A program made the position numbers and the translations under genes. Of a DNA stretch of 64,000 nt, positions 22,431-34,937 are shown piece by piece; the stretch's first letter is position 1; every line of letters begins with the position of its first letter. The notes beneath the pieces were generated by a model. The model saw only the letters and a program-made list of their open reading frames with translations. It searched no databases and was not told the DNA's origin. Source of the stretch: Valencia hispanica (lineage: Eukaryota > Chordata > Actinopteri > Cyprinodontiformes > Valenciidae); contig OY747714.1 in assembly GCA_963556495.2 (NCBI GenBank), positions 49,390,041 to 49,454,040 of the forward strand, written 5' to 3'.

Positions 22431-23459
22431 TTAGTCCAACCATCCTGGAGCGTCTCAGTGACGACCAGAATTACTCCCATAAATGAAGTTCATGAGTCAG
22501 TTTAGGATCAAGGCCACGCCCCCACCCTGAGTCTCCGCCCCCTCCATGGTCTTCATCAGGAAGTCTCCCCAGGTGACCCCTTGACCCCTTCCTTCATTAA
22601 ACCTTTAAACTTATTTAACTTGGATCCAACTTGTTTTCTGAATTTAAAAGTTTTAATGATTCCTTTCATTTTAATAAAGCATTTTTCATTTGGATGGTTT
22701 ATTTAAAAGCCTTTTTAGACATTAGACATTTTTACTGCTGTGTTAGTTTAAAAACTATGATATGATGTAGATGTCAGTTTTTGGTTGTTGCTGCCAACTC
22801 GCACAGTTTCAAATCTTATGAATGAAAGGGATGTGTACCTGAAAATGAGATACATTTACAAATGTAAACCATCCATTCATTGTGTGTCCTTTACTCCAAG
22901 GTTCACAGTAAGTCAGAATAGAATGAAGCATTTTTCACTTCCTGTTAGATGCAGCGGGAGCCCAGAAAATGTAAAAGTGTAATAGAAGAGAAAAGTAATG
23001 TTCTATCACAGCTCCTACAGGTAAATCCTGAGAAAGAGCTCTCTATTTACCAGGGGGGAGAAACCCGGAGGAGAAAAGAGAAAATGTTTTTAAAACTTTT
23101 TAACAGACAGAAGTGACAATGACGTTATTTTATAGGAAACTGACTCTGACTGTTTTAATTTCCTCTGAAAAGAGGAAGAACTTTTTCTAAGAAAGCCAAA
23201 GCAGCAGAAACACAGAGCTAGTCTATATAGAAGCCGAGTCAATAGGACAGACAGTAGATCTAAATGTCCTTCCAGATGAATCAGACGTAGTCTGGCTTCC
23301 AGCCTGTAGACAGGATTGTGTTCCCTCAGGAATCTAAGGTAGTGGTTGTAAAGCAGCTCTGCCGACTCGGCTCTTTTCCTGCTTTCAGACTCCAAACAAG
23401 AAGAGGCATCTTCTCCTGTCTGTCAGCCTGCTGTTGGTCTCATCTCATCCAGCTGCAGG
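22431..23459. other. upstream region of the first Fc-receptor-like gene
   Basis: No gene seen. A TATA-like TCTATATAG lies at about 23220-23230, roughly 230 bp before the start codon, and could be a core promoter; this is weak. A minus-strand frame at 23090-23395 has no domain. Confidence 0.35.
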
Positions 23460-26400
23460 ATGAAGGGAACATCTGTCCTCAGGCTGCTGGGTGAGTCCCG
23501 TCTACTGGATCTATATCTGGGATTTAAAGCTCCCACTGACCTGACTTTGGTTTCTCTCCAGCTCTGATCTTCCTGCTGAGCTGCACAACAAACCCAGGTG
23601 AGGAAGTTCAGTCCCTCTGTCTGGTAGGCAGCAGCCTGGCAGTCTTTACTGAGGGGGGAAACTAACACTTTCTGCCCCCACATGAGATAATATGTTAGAC
23701 AGACTCAGGTAGTTATTAACACTGAGTTCCTGTTGAAGCTGTAGCTGAATATGAAGCCAATGTGAGGAAATGAGACACACCTAGCTGGGTTTTTACCGTT
23801 TACCTGAAATCATCAGGACCGGACCAGAGACATGATGTCACTCTTTCACACCTGCTGAATCCGCCCAGTCTGAAAGCTGAAGAGGAAATATTCCCAAAGC
23901 GTAATCTGTGACTCTCTCCCAACAATCGAACGTTTAATCCAGACCATCATCTGGATGCTGGACACTGAGGCCATGCTCCACACAGGTTTGGTGTTTTTAC
24001 ACTAACCGACCTTTTAACTGCCCCCAGGGTCATCCAGGCTCTGCTGCCTCCAGGACCCACAGCGCCCCCTAGTGACAGCTGCTCATGCTTCTTTCTCATC
24101 AGTCAACATTTAATGCGGTCCAACGCTTCAGAACCGAGTCCATGGGCGTAACAACCGCGGGGTACACGTGGGACATGTCCCCCGCACTTCCCGTGTCGGT
24201 GCCCCGCGTCCCCCGCACTTTTTTTCAGCCTTTATAGCCCGTCTTAACCGTTAACATGTGGTAACAGATTTTTCCGAGCCGTCTTTGAACGCACCGTAAG
24301 CTAACAATTGGTGCGTTCCATTTGTCTTGTAAGCGCAACTTGCAACTCGAGAGTGACGTCACATCCGTGTTGGAACACGAGTTACAGCGGGGTTTTGCGT
24401 TCTGTTTTTCACACAAGACAGGCTGGAGAAAAGATGGACGCCTGCAGGAAACTCGATGTTGCGCTAGCTCTGAAAGTACAGAGAGCTAAAATCAAAGTTT
24501 CTGGTTCATCATCAAAATATGGAAGAAGATGATAGCAAGCGGAGAATGTAAGTTCATGTTTCATCTTATTTGATTGTAGCCTATTAATGTTTTAACCGCT
24601 GTATAGCTCAAAACGCGGCATTGTTGTCATAGCAACATGGAGCGTCTCTAGCCAATTCAAACTGCACAAGCTACAAAATAACTTATTAGGTTGTATTTAG
24701 CATGTAATAAGACTGTAGCGACATGCCTATAGGTAACCGTATACACTGCTATGTGTACGACTTCTACGTTTGGTTACAACAAAGACAAAAGTGCTTAAAA
24801 TAGTAGAAAACCACAACGTTTACTTATGTGTGATGCTCGTGGTAGCCATTTTGGAACTGATCTCGGGGTCCTCTGAGCCTCGACGAGTTGACGACCTGTA
24901 TATACGACCTCGGGAGCGTTCTATTTGCTACTTCCGGTTCGTAATTCGGGAAACCGACTTGCAAACCGAGTTCGGTGGACAAATAGAACGCAACAAATGG
25001 GTCGTCGTCAAGTGCTAGAGAGCAGTGCAGCACAACATGTCTAACAAGCCAGCCACAATCAGCAAAAGGCAAAAACCTTTGGATATGGAGAGAAAATGGT
25101 CTCAAAAGATCTGTGTGTGTAACTTAGAGTGGCTGTATGTGTAAAACGTGATTTGTAACCCGTAAAAAACATTTTGTGCGTAACTTCGAGTAGTTGCTGT
25201 TCTATGTTCAACTGTACACACAAATATCAAGGAAGTACAAAATAATTTTACACACGCACCATTTCAAATTACACGAAATTAAAACTAACTACGAATTCAA
25301 AACACTCCTACGCATACAAATCGTTAAATACTTCGCACCAATCGCCTGATACACACAGACAAAACCACGTTTACGGACAGATCAAGGTTACAAGTGCACG
25401 AGGAGTTTTGAGACTGATTTCACGTCTCCAGATTTGTGCGTGCATGATGCGTTTAAATGCTGGTAGAATGCTGGGACATCTGAGTTTTCTTATTGCGTTC
25501 CATCTAAACTTGCTGTTGACGTGGAAAAAACGTTTGTATGTGAAATAAAGAATATCTCAGCACTGCTTAGTTATAACACATACACCAAAATGTTACAAAT
25601 ACTTTAGATAAACAGATACGTTTTTAACTAAAACTTTCTTTTCTGACTGAATATAAACATTTAAAAAATCACAACGTTATATAAACTAGTTTAGTTTCTG
25701 AGCTCTTTAACTCCATAATGAAGCTTTACTTCATCATGTCCAAGTATTCATTTGGACCATCCTGTCGTTATTATCTCTGTCTAACTCGAAGACAGCAAAT
25801 GTCTTAACAAACAGCTGGCTGAATATTTCTTTACTAAAACTTGTCTTTGCTTTAAATAACAAAGTCACAGTGAGAACTTAAAATATGACTATTTGACTAC
25901 AAACATGGAATAGACATTCCAGAAGTGCATTTTTGCTGTTTATTTTACATCTTTAATCGGTTTAATTGTTGTCCTGGAATAATCACTTTATTGGAGGACT
26001 TTAATCAGACCCTTATGGATGTAAAAAGTCAGTTTTGTTTGAGATGGATCGGTTTTGTTACATTTATTGGACTACAAAGGGGTGAGTCACACATTTTATC
26101 TCCTTCTGCAGGGGTGTGTGTGTGTTGGCAAAAGCAATCGTGCCTACAGTTATGACTGTATCATTGATTGGCATCCATAATTGAAATCACAAGACTCTTA
26201 GCTTTCTAATGATATAAAATATGTATAAGTTCATAGAAGTTAGAAGTCAGAATTTCAGTGGATTTCAACCAGCAACAGGGCTAGCCCCGAATGCGGCCAC
26301 TGGAACAGTAACGGGTAAGCCATCGATCCATCCATTGTCTATGCCGGTCGTGGGGGTAACTAAACCAGCACACTCATGTAACAGTGATTAAACGGCTTTT

Positions 26401-28780
26401 TAACCACTGAGGAAAAGTATTACTGAATGTGAGAGGATGATAAATCACACAATACGCCACTGAAAATAAAAATTGTCCCCCTCACTTCTGAGATGAGGGT
26501 TACGCCCTTGACCGAGTCGCTGCTGCTCCTAATCGATTCATTCTTTGGAGTTACCACATCTAGTTCTCCCATTTCTACACTTTAAAGCTGTAAAACGGTT
26601 CATTACAACAGATTCAGCCAAAGACTCAGTCTTCAGTAACAGAAACCTGGAGACACACCTCAGAGTTTTGATGTGAAGGATGACCAAAAGGATTCTCCTA
26701 CATTATCCTGACTTTCATTAACCACTCATCCATCAACATTCTCTCCTCGGTTCTTGTTTTCCCAGGAAATGATGTGTGGATCCCAGTTTTCCTGAGGCTC
26801 CAGCAGCTGGTTTCACCCACCAGGAACCTCTGCTCCTCTCACAGCTCACTCTAAACCTCTGATTGGTTGGAGAGAGTCTTCTTCAGTCCTGAACCCAGGC
26901 AGAAAGCGTCAGGCTTAGAAGTTAGAATCAGTCAATAGAGACCATCAGAGAGCTCTGTTGACCCGTCAGTGTGATTGTTCTGATTAGAACTTAGAAGCCT
27001 AACTAAGCTCCATTTGCCTTCATTTAAACCTCTCAGGATGTTGTTATGATTACACATTAGAAGAAACATTATATTACTGTGTTCCTTATGAGTCGAATAA
27101 ATATCAGCAGGTTGTGAGATAAAATATTGATTTTATCTTTAATTTCTGCACGGATACGTTTTTATTCAAGCTCATGTTGCCTGATGAAGGGAAGATTTCT
27201 GTTTAGGCCAGATCAGAAAACTGCATGTTTATAATCTGTTTTATATATAAATATTGTTTATGTTTCACCTTCACATGATGAAGAGGGAAACTTGATGATC
27301 TGACTTAAATTAAAGCATTTTTCCTTCATCCAGAGTCTTAGTCTCAGTTAGTCTGACTTTTTAACAGATTTCTGAGGAATCTTTACTGTTTTGTGTCCTT
27401 CCAGCAGCTGGTCTGACTGTGAGTCCCAGCAGATCTCAGTTCTTTGATGGAGAATCTGTGTCTCTGAGCTGTGAGGAGGAAAACATCTCTGCTGGATGGA
27501 CCCTGAGGAGGAACACGACCAGGAGACAGTCTGAGTGTGGAGACGGATGGGGGACACCTGCTGGGTCGTCTTGTAAGATCCGCAGCTTCTTCATCGATGA
27601 CAGTGGAGTTTACTGGTGTGAGTCCAGAGAGGGAGCAGTCTATAGTCGTACCAACATCATCATCACTGGTAAGATCAGACTGTGGAGTTAGTGTTGATGA
27701 AGCTGATGTGGAAATGGATGAAATGCTGTAGTTTGTCTCTGTGTTGAGGTGGATCAGTGATCCTGCAGAGTCCTGTCCTCCCTGTGATGGAGGGAGATGA
27801 CGTCACTCTGAGCTGTCAGACAAAGACCACTCCCTCCAACCTCCCAGCTGCTGATTTCTATAAAGATGGCTCCCTCATCAGGACTGAGCCTGCAGGTCAC
27901 ATGACCCTCCACCAGGTGACCAGCTCTGATGAAGGCCTCTACAGGTGTAACATCAGGGGTCATGGAGAGTCTCCATCCAGCTGGATCTCTGTTGAAGGTC
28001 AGCTGGTTTCTCTCCACCATTGAACTGTTCAGACGACTACAGAATCATTCAGTCTCTTCTTAAACACTTTTCGCTGACATTGTCACACTAAAGCCTGCCG
28101 CACACGGCGATCTATCTGCTGAGCAACAAGTCATTCGAGGCCGTTTGCTCAGCAGATAGCTCGCTGTGTGCGGCAGGCTAAAGTGATTCATCGATTATTT
28201 AAAAGATGCTAAAATTGTTAATAAAAATTTAAATAAACTATTAATCTAAAAATGATGATAAAGATCTTAAACTCAGACTGAATAGATGGATGTTTAGTTT
28301 GCTTTTAGACCATCTAAACTCTGAGCTGCTCTCTGGTCCAGTAACACCAGTAAGAATTGATGCTTCTGGTTCAGTCTATATCAGACGGATCATTTCTGCT
28401 CGTTTATTGGATCTATAATAATTTTAGAGTCTAAATCAGAGTGTGATTGGTTGTGCCTGTCCCTACAGCCCCGCCTACATCTGAATTTGCCTACCTCAGA
28501 CTAGTCTGCCACCTGGTGCTGATCTGTCCGTACTGCATCTCAACTCTTCTCTTTGTGTCCTTGTGTCGCAGCAGAGCCACTGGTAACATTTTCAGTCATT
28601 CATCACTCAGTATTATTTTAACATTTAACCCTTTAATAAAAAATCTGCCTTTTCTTTTTAACTCCTCTGCCCACAGGAAGCGGTTCAGCTGTTTCCATGG
28701 TGACGACCCCACCCACCCAGGCTAGGCAGGGATTTGATGATGAGTCGATGGCTGATGTCACCACTGAGCATGACTTCTGA
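23460..28780 (+). CDS. Fc-receptor-like protein 1, two Ig domains, tail without ITIM
   Basis: Six exons: 23460-23490, 23562-23597, 27405-27668, 27749-27997, 28469-28582 and 28677-28780 (TGA). All internal borders are GT/AG and phase 1, predicting 265 residues. Exon 1 and the 36-bp mini-exon 2 form the signal peptide ([10 protein letters not shown], then [12 protein letters not shown]); a split leader with a mini-exon is typical of the FcR family. Exon 3 is Ig domain 1 ([17 protein letters not shown]) and exon 4 is Ig domain 2 ([18 protein letters not shown]). Exon 5 gives the membrane segment ([20 protein letters not shown]), with Arg and His near its outer end. Exon 6 gives a tail ending ADVTTEHDF, with no tyrosine. 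It is probably a surface receptor on leukocytes; with no ITIM it may be a partner-dependent activating form. Ligand unknown. The acceptor of exon 3 is CAGCAG (NAGNAG). Confidence 0.85.
23598..27404 (+). other. 3.8-kb intron 2 of the first Fc-receptor-like gene
   Basis: Non-coding and AT-rich, with a possible MITE at 24311-24990. A CpG-rich patch near 24120-24220 is followed by repeat-like text. No exon with Ig or other domain was found. Confidence 0.6.
24311..24990. mobile_element. possible MITE with imperfect inverted ends
   Basis: GTGCGTTCCATTTGTC at 24311-24326 faces GACAAATAGAACGC at 24978-24991. An internal GCGTTCTATTTG (about 24916) also faces the right end, giving a nested hairpin. 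No transposase is seen. Boundaries and target duplication are not secure. Confidence 0.4.
28088..28183. mobile_element. 84-bp hairpin insertion (MITE-like) with 6-bp target duplication
   Basis: CTAAAG occurs at 28088-28093 and 28178-28183. Between them lies a near-perfect inverted repeat with about 34-bp arms, starting CCTGCCGCACACGGCGA and ending GCTGTGTGCGGCAGG, with a loop of about 15 bases. It sits in intron 4 of the first Fc-receptor-like gene and could fold in the pre-mRNA. Confidence 0.75.
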
Positions 28781-28857
28781 GCTGATCGGCTCTTTTTAAC
28801 CTCGTTACTGTTTCCCTTCATGCTTCAGGGCTTCTGGACAGCTGCTGTCAGTGCAGG

Positions 28858-31100
28858 ACATGAGAAACTGTGTTGGACACACTCTGGACTTAATTATCAG
28901 CAAAGGTTTAAATGTATCCAAAATCTCGGTAATTAATATTGCGTTATCTGACCATTTCTGTATTTTCTTTGAAAGTACAGTCTATGCTAAATTATCCAGC
29001 CACAGTAAGACCACTATAAAAAAGCATTTTCTAGGGGACAGTTCAGTAGAAACCTTTAAAAGTATTTATCCTTCCACCACATCCCCCTCATCTCCCAACT
29101 CAAACTCAGTAAATAAGCTTCTAGATAATTTCCTTGCGAAAATTTCAGACTTCACTTATTCCATTGCTCCAACTAAAGTGAAAGTAGTCTCAGGTAGAAA
29201 GAAGTCTCCGTGGACAAGTAATCCACTGGTACGTAGTGAAAAAAGAGAGTGTCGACGAGCCGAGAGAAAATGGCGGAAAACTCGACTCCAGGTTCACTAT
29301 GAGATCTACAAAGAGAGACTGAATAGATATCAGCTAACTATAAAAGAAGCTAGGGAATCGTTCTTTTCTGAAATCATCAACAGAAACATTAATAAGGCAC
29401 GGACTCTATTTGCAACAGTGGAAAGAATAACTAATCCTTTAGTGACAGTAGCCCCTGAACTAAACTCTACCAGGGCCTGCAATGAATTTGCAGCTTTTTC
29501 ACTGAAAAGATTCTAACAATTAGACGGTCAATCTGTAACCCAATATTGAACCCACAACCAGTGCCATCCCCAATCAACAACAATGTAGAGAAAATATCTG
29601 AATTCCACGAATTAAACCAGAAGAGCCTTGAAAAAATCATTATCCAATTAAGCTCCTCCTCCTCCTGTCTTGATATCCTACCCACAGCTTTCCTAAAGAA
29701 AGTTCTTCCTGTTATTGGGTCTGATCTCGTTCAAAGTTTTCAATGACATCCGCATAAATACAGACTGTGGAAGAACCACAGTGCTGGTTCTGTTGGACCT
29801 CAGTGCAGCATTTGACACTGTTGATCATGATATTTTATTGGAACGACTGGAGAGCTGGGTTGGACTTTCTGGTACAGAACTTGGCTGGTTTGAGTCTTAC
29901 CTAAAGAACAGGGACTTCTATGTTTCAATAGGAAACTTTTCATCACAACGAACAGAAATCACATGTGGGGTGCCCCAGGGCTCCATCCTGGGGCCCCTCT
30001 TATTTATTATCTACATGCTCCCACTAGGTAAGATTATAGCAACCAATAACATTAGCTATCATAACTACGCAGATGACACTCAGCTCTACATTACAATGTC
30101 ACCAGGTGACTCTGAACCCATTCAAACCCTAAATCAATGCATTGAGCAAATTAATGGATGGATGTGCCATAACTTTCTCCAGCTGAATAGAAACAAAACC
30201 TGAAGTAATTATTTTTGGACACAAAGAGAAGCGTCACAAACAGTCAGCACACAGCTTCAGTTAATACAGCTAGAAACTACTGATCAGGCCTAAAATCTAG
30301 GTGTAGTAATGGACTCAGACCTGAACCTCCAGGGTCACATAGAGGTCAATAACAAGGTCAGCCTTCTGTCACCTGAAGAACATTTCTAGGATTAAAGGAC
30401 TGATGTTGCAACCGGACCTAGAAAAACTCATCCATGCGTTTATCTTTAGTCGGATTGATTACTGCAACAGCATCTTCACAGGTCTGCCTAAAAAGTCAAT
30501 CAGACAGCTGCAGCTGATCCAGAACGCTGCTGCTCGTGTTCCTCACTAGAACCAGGAAAGTAGAGCACATCACCCCAGTTCTAAAGTCCTTACACTGGCT
30601 CCCTGTAGCTCAGAGAATAGACTTCTAAATACTTTTACTAGTTTATAAATCATTACATGGCTTAGCACCAAAATATGTTGAAGACCTGTTGTCATGGTAC
30701 CAACCACCAAGACCACTCAGGTCCTCCAACTCTAGCCTACTAAACATCCCTAGACTCAGAACTAAACATGGAGAAGCAGCTTTCAGTTTCTATGCTCCCC
30801 TTATCTGGAACAGACTTCCTGACGAGTGTAGAGCTGCTGAAACTCTGAACTTCTTTAAATCGAGACTAAAAACCATCTGTTTAGAATTGCCTTCGATTAA
30901 ATGCTTGATGTCATATGTCTGAAATGTGTTCATGCTCTCTTGCTTTATTGTGTATCAAGTATAATGTGTGTTTCTTTTACTTTTAATTTCCAATGTTATA
31001 TTCCATGTTTGTTTGTTTTGTTTTTAAATCACCAAATCATGTAAAGCACCTTGAATTACCCTGCTGTTGAAAGTGTGCTATACAAATAAAATTGCCTTGG
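28858..31100 (+). mobile_element. L2-type LINE, 5'-truncated and internally deleted
   Basis: The first frame (to 29513) holds the end of the endonuclease (GHTLDLIISKGLNVS) and the linker. A later frame (29715-30203) holds the RT core: [31 protein letters not shown] and YADDTQLYI. The early RT motifs between about 29740 and 29760 are missing, so a deletion is present, and later frames are broken. The 3' end carries the L2-typical GTGCTATACAAATAAAATTG. It starts about 80 bp after the stop of the first Fc-receptor-like gene and so occupies or replaces its 3' UTR. Confidence 0.85.
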
Positions 31101-32142
31101 CGGGAAAATATTATCCGTTGGGATCATTTCATTCAGCTACAGCGAGAAGAATCATTGTTTTAAGATTTGATACATTGGACCAAAATAAACAGTTATCTGT
31201 TCATACAAAGGTCTGAAAACGAAGTTCAGACCTGCATTAACAAAAATAATGACAAAGAAAACATTTAAATCTTATATCAGAATCAGAACCAGCTGTATTC
31301 AACAGGTTTGAGCTCAGAAAGAAACCAGATATTTGTTTTCAGCTCCACTTTGTTTCCAGTGAAAACATTTTAAATATAAATATATGAACTGATTAGAAAT
31401 AAAAACAGGACCAGGTTAAATTAGTGCTAATATTTCTGGTATTAACAAAAAAGATAATAGTTAATGTAAATAATGATTGTTTGTCCAAAACTAAGTGCCT
31501 CCCATGATTTACCAGCTTTCAGAACCACTTATACTGGTCATTATAATTAATTAATTCAGTTTAATTGAATTCACTTGTTATAGCACCAGTTCACAACACG
31601 TGTCGTCTCAGGCGCTGCAAAAGAAAATAAATTTAACCTGAGAATTTTAGGCTTTTGTCTAACTTGATAACATCCTACCAGATTGTAAATGTTAGGCTCT
31701 GGTTTTTGTCTGTTATCGCCTGACTAGCTCTGTGAGATCAACAAGAATAGCCTCAATGCACACCTGTACTGTACCACTTTTTCAGTCATCTTTACGGACA
31801 ATCTGCTTTCTATTTAAAAGCAACTAAGTAATGGAATGAGCTGGCAGAAGAGATAAAGAACTGCAGTTCAGCCAATCATTTTAAACTTTAAAAGTTTTTT
31901 AATCATAGTAATCAAAAGTATCAACCACTTGGTTGATACTTTTGATTTGGTTTGACTTCAAACCAGCGTAAAACCTGCAGATTCAACTTTTACTGCAGTT
32001 TTATTTTTATTGGATCACATAATTATGAGTAAATGAAATCTTAGTATCAAAGTTCATGAGTGAAAAGACATGATAACGGACATAAACGTGACCACAGCTA
32101 CGAACTCGGAAAAGTCTTCATAATGGCAGAGGTCGACCGTGG
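31101..32142. other. intergenic with LINE tail fragments
   Basis: Near 31545-31615 there is a reversed LINE-tail-like piece (AATTGAATTCACTTGTTATA). At 31800-31890 a trace resembles an RT C-terminus (ATKxWNELAEEIKN). No gene. Confidence 0.4.
31910..31947. repeat. perfect 18-bp inverted repeat
   Basis: AATCAAAAGTATCAACCA is followed, after CT, by its exact reverse complement, a 38-base hairpin. No U-run terminator context applies in this genome; the function is unknown. Confidence 0.8.
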
Positions 32143-33538
32143 CTCAGTGAAGCTGTCCCCCCACCCACTTGAAAAGTAAAATCTAACAGACAGCTCCAAA
32201 ACGGACCAAAATCGTCTACTTTTTTAGTTTGTGCTGATTTGTGCAGTTAAAATTAACATTTGTGTTGCTACGGTTTCTGAGATATTCAAAAAGTTATTTA
32301 CAGCCTACACCATAATAACACTGCTGTTTGTGGTTCTGTGGTTTTAAACACAGCTGTAGAACTCTGTTATGTAAACATCCACTTTTCTTGTGCTTGCTGT
32401 GGTATTAGTTTTTATGAATGTTTTGTATGTTTCAGAACATAAATTGGTCCATAAGGTGGTGGATATTATACCAGAGCTAAAACGAACACAAGATAGACTA
32501 AAATTTGCATTTGCTTCTCTTAAAACTGACATCACAGGTGAAGTGATTGAAGTGAACCTACATTGTTTTTTCAGTCAGTTCGTATGATTTTGCTTTTAAT
32601 TATACAAGTTTATTATTATTATTATTTCTGTCCAGCAGCCTCGCTTCTGTCAGTGTGCCCCAGGGAAGCTGTGGCCATCATGCAGAAGTTTGCCATCATC
32701 AGCGTGTGAATGTGTGCGTGTTACTTTGAGAATATTTGTTGATAGATTGCCACCTACATGTGGAAAGGGGGATATTCTACAGCATTTAGGCCAGGGGTCT
32801 AAAATCTGCAGCTGTAGAGCAACATATGGCTCCTTAGCTCCTCCACTGTGGCTCTTATGAAACCTAAAAAAAATGTGGACAACAATAAGGAATTCTGTTT
32901 GTGGTTTATGTTTTTATGAAATATCTGCATTGAATATCTAAAACATAAACACCCAGATTGTAAAAGGCTTTTAGAAGTAATTCAATCTTTCTTAGCTACA
33001 AACTATGTCCTCTAAATTTCAAGTTGGTTACCCATCTTTTATAATTTTACATTTTTAAGAAAAGGGCTCACTTAACTGGATTCATTTTCCAAAATAGTGT
33101 TTTCCCATTGTAAATATTAGATTATTCATTTTGTTCTAAAAATAATTCCAAAAATAACAATAATTTTAGTTGACATTTCCATATCTTTCAAAATACAACA
33201 AATTATTTAGTACATCTTTATAAATCTTCTTTTTTTGCAGCTCTTGACATTTTATTTGGAACTGAAAAGTTGGCTGACCCGGGACTTTGCTCATGAGATC
33301 AACACACAATAAACACTGCAAATTTATTGAAAGAAAAATGTTACCATCAAGAGTATACAGATGAAGTTGACTGGGTTTGAAAATCAAATATACTTTATTG
33401 AAAAAGAAAAGAGTGCAAAAGTGACTTGATTATGAAAAATGACTTTATATGAAAGACTGAACATGCTGATAACACAACTTAGCCATATGAACACATGTAA
33501 CAGTAATAAAACAAAAGACAGAATACAAGCAATGCTCA

Positions 33539-34415
33539 TTATACTGTGTGGGGTTGTAACTTCGTGTTTACTCCACTTGCCAGGTCCTCGTAGAACTCCC
33601 AGACACATGGAGCTCTCCTGCAGTAGGCAGTGTAGTGCCCCAAACCACCACTGGACAAGCTTCCTTGGAAAGCAATCAATGCCTTCAAAGTGAAAGTCTT
33701 TCCTTGGAGAACCAGATCGGCAGGACATTAATTCAAGGAAACCTCTTTTTTCTTTGCAAGGTCAGTATCGATCCATACTATATCTCCAATCTTGTAGCTG
33801 TGAGTAACTGTCCCTGCACAGAGTTCCTTTCCCGAGGTGCTGTCTGAAATCTGAGGTGTTTTGAAATCTGGTGGACATAGAGATGCATTGGAGATTGGCC
33901 TGAGGCAGGGAGACTCAGATAGGCTGAGTCCTGGTTCCACAGCAGGGCCAAGATGAGCCATACAAGAACCTTTGAGGACAGAAATGGCAGGAGAAACAAG
34001 AGGCACTTCCCTCGTCGTCCCTTTACTGAGATAGCAGTATTGTGAAGAGCAGTATTTGGTGAAATAAACACTTGAAATGTTCCTCATTGTTTTTTCAAAG
34101 ACAGTGGAGACGTTGCACTGAGCATCAATTTGGAGGGCACCAGACCTCTGCTTCAAACATTGCACTAAGCAGCTCTGCCCTCCTCTTGTAGGTTTGTTGG
34201 GTCACACCATCTGTGGCATTGGCTTTCACCAACTGCAAGACTGGGTTTTCGCTGTCTTTCATAACAGCATTTTGAAATGCGGAGGTGTCGCAGAAGGCAC
34301 AACATAAGCACTGAACTAATGCGTCAAATCCACAAGTAATGATTACAGAGATTGGTGATTCCCCAAATCTAATAGGCTGGTGAAGGCTTCCATTTTTTAA
34401 TAATCCCAACATCAC
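33539..34415 (-). pseudogene. ubiquitin-specific-protease-like domain of the 5.3-kb transposon
   Basis: On the minus strand, a Cys-box-like stretch TCGFDALVQCLCCAF (Cys codon at 34334-34332) is followed, after a frame change near 34140, by NVSTVFEKTMRNISSVYFTK. Further on, in the same frame as that piece but after a TAA at 33730-33728, comes ALIAFQGSLSSGGLGHYTAYC, then WEFYED, closing with TAA at 33541-33539. The order Cys box, then GHYTAYC with a following aromatic/acidic stretch, is the signature of the C19 (USP) peptidase family. The copy is inactive as it stands. It is probably the C-terminal part of the same protein as 36263-34938. Whether it cuts ubiquitin cannot be told from sequence. 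Confidence 0.6.
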
Positions 34416-34937
34416 TCTTTTGGACCCAAAAGATTCATCTGCATTGAGCCACTCAGTACAAGGAGAGAGGTAGGAGGTCCTCTTCCTTTTTTGGGTGGAA
34501 CAGCTTGGCTCCTCCAGTTCTCAACGGCATCTTCATCAAGCAGAGCAACATTTGCATCAGATCCCACAAATCGGTGAGCATCCATTTTTATTTTCTCTTC
34601 TGCACTGTGAGTAGTCATGGATCCTGGATTAATATCTGTGACTGTCAGTGAGCCCACTGTTGTCTCATCTTTGTTTTTTTCTTGTGCAGAACAAATCTGC
34701 ATTTTTCCTTCGATGAAGGAAAGATGACGAGCAATGAAGCGGTCAGCTCGGATAGGCAAGTTTTCATGTGAATATTATCTCTATCCCCGTCAGCTGAAGC
34801 AAGTGACCTGCTCTCCTCACATATTTCTGTTATCCACTGTCGCATGTCAGTCTGGATCTCGTCAACTGATTCCACGTTGTCACTTTCCTCTATCTCTTCA
34901 TCTGGAACGATGATGGAGTCTTCAGCAATTTCCGCTT

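Noticed and set aside
23090..23395. 101-codon minus-strand frame upstream of the first Fc-receptor-like gene
   Set aside because: No recognisable domain, probably chance in the 5' flank.
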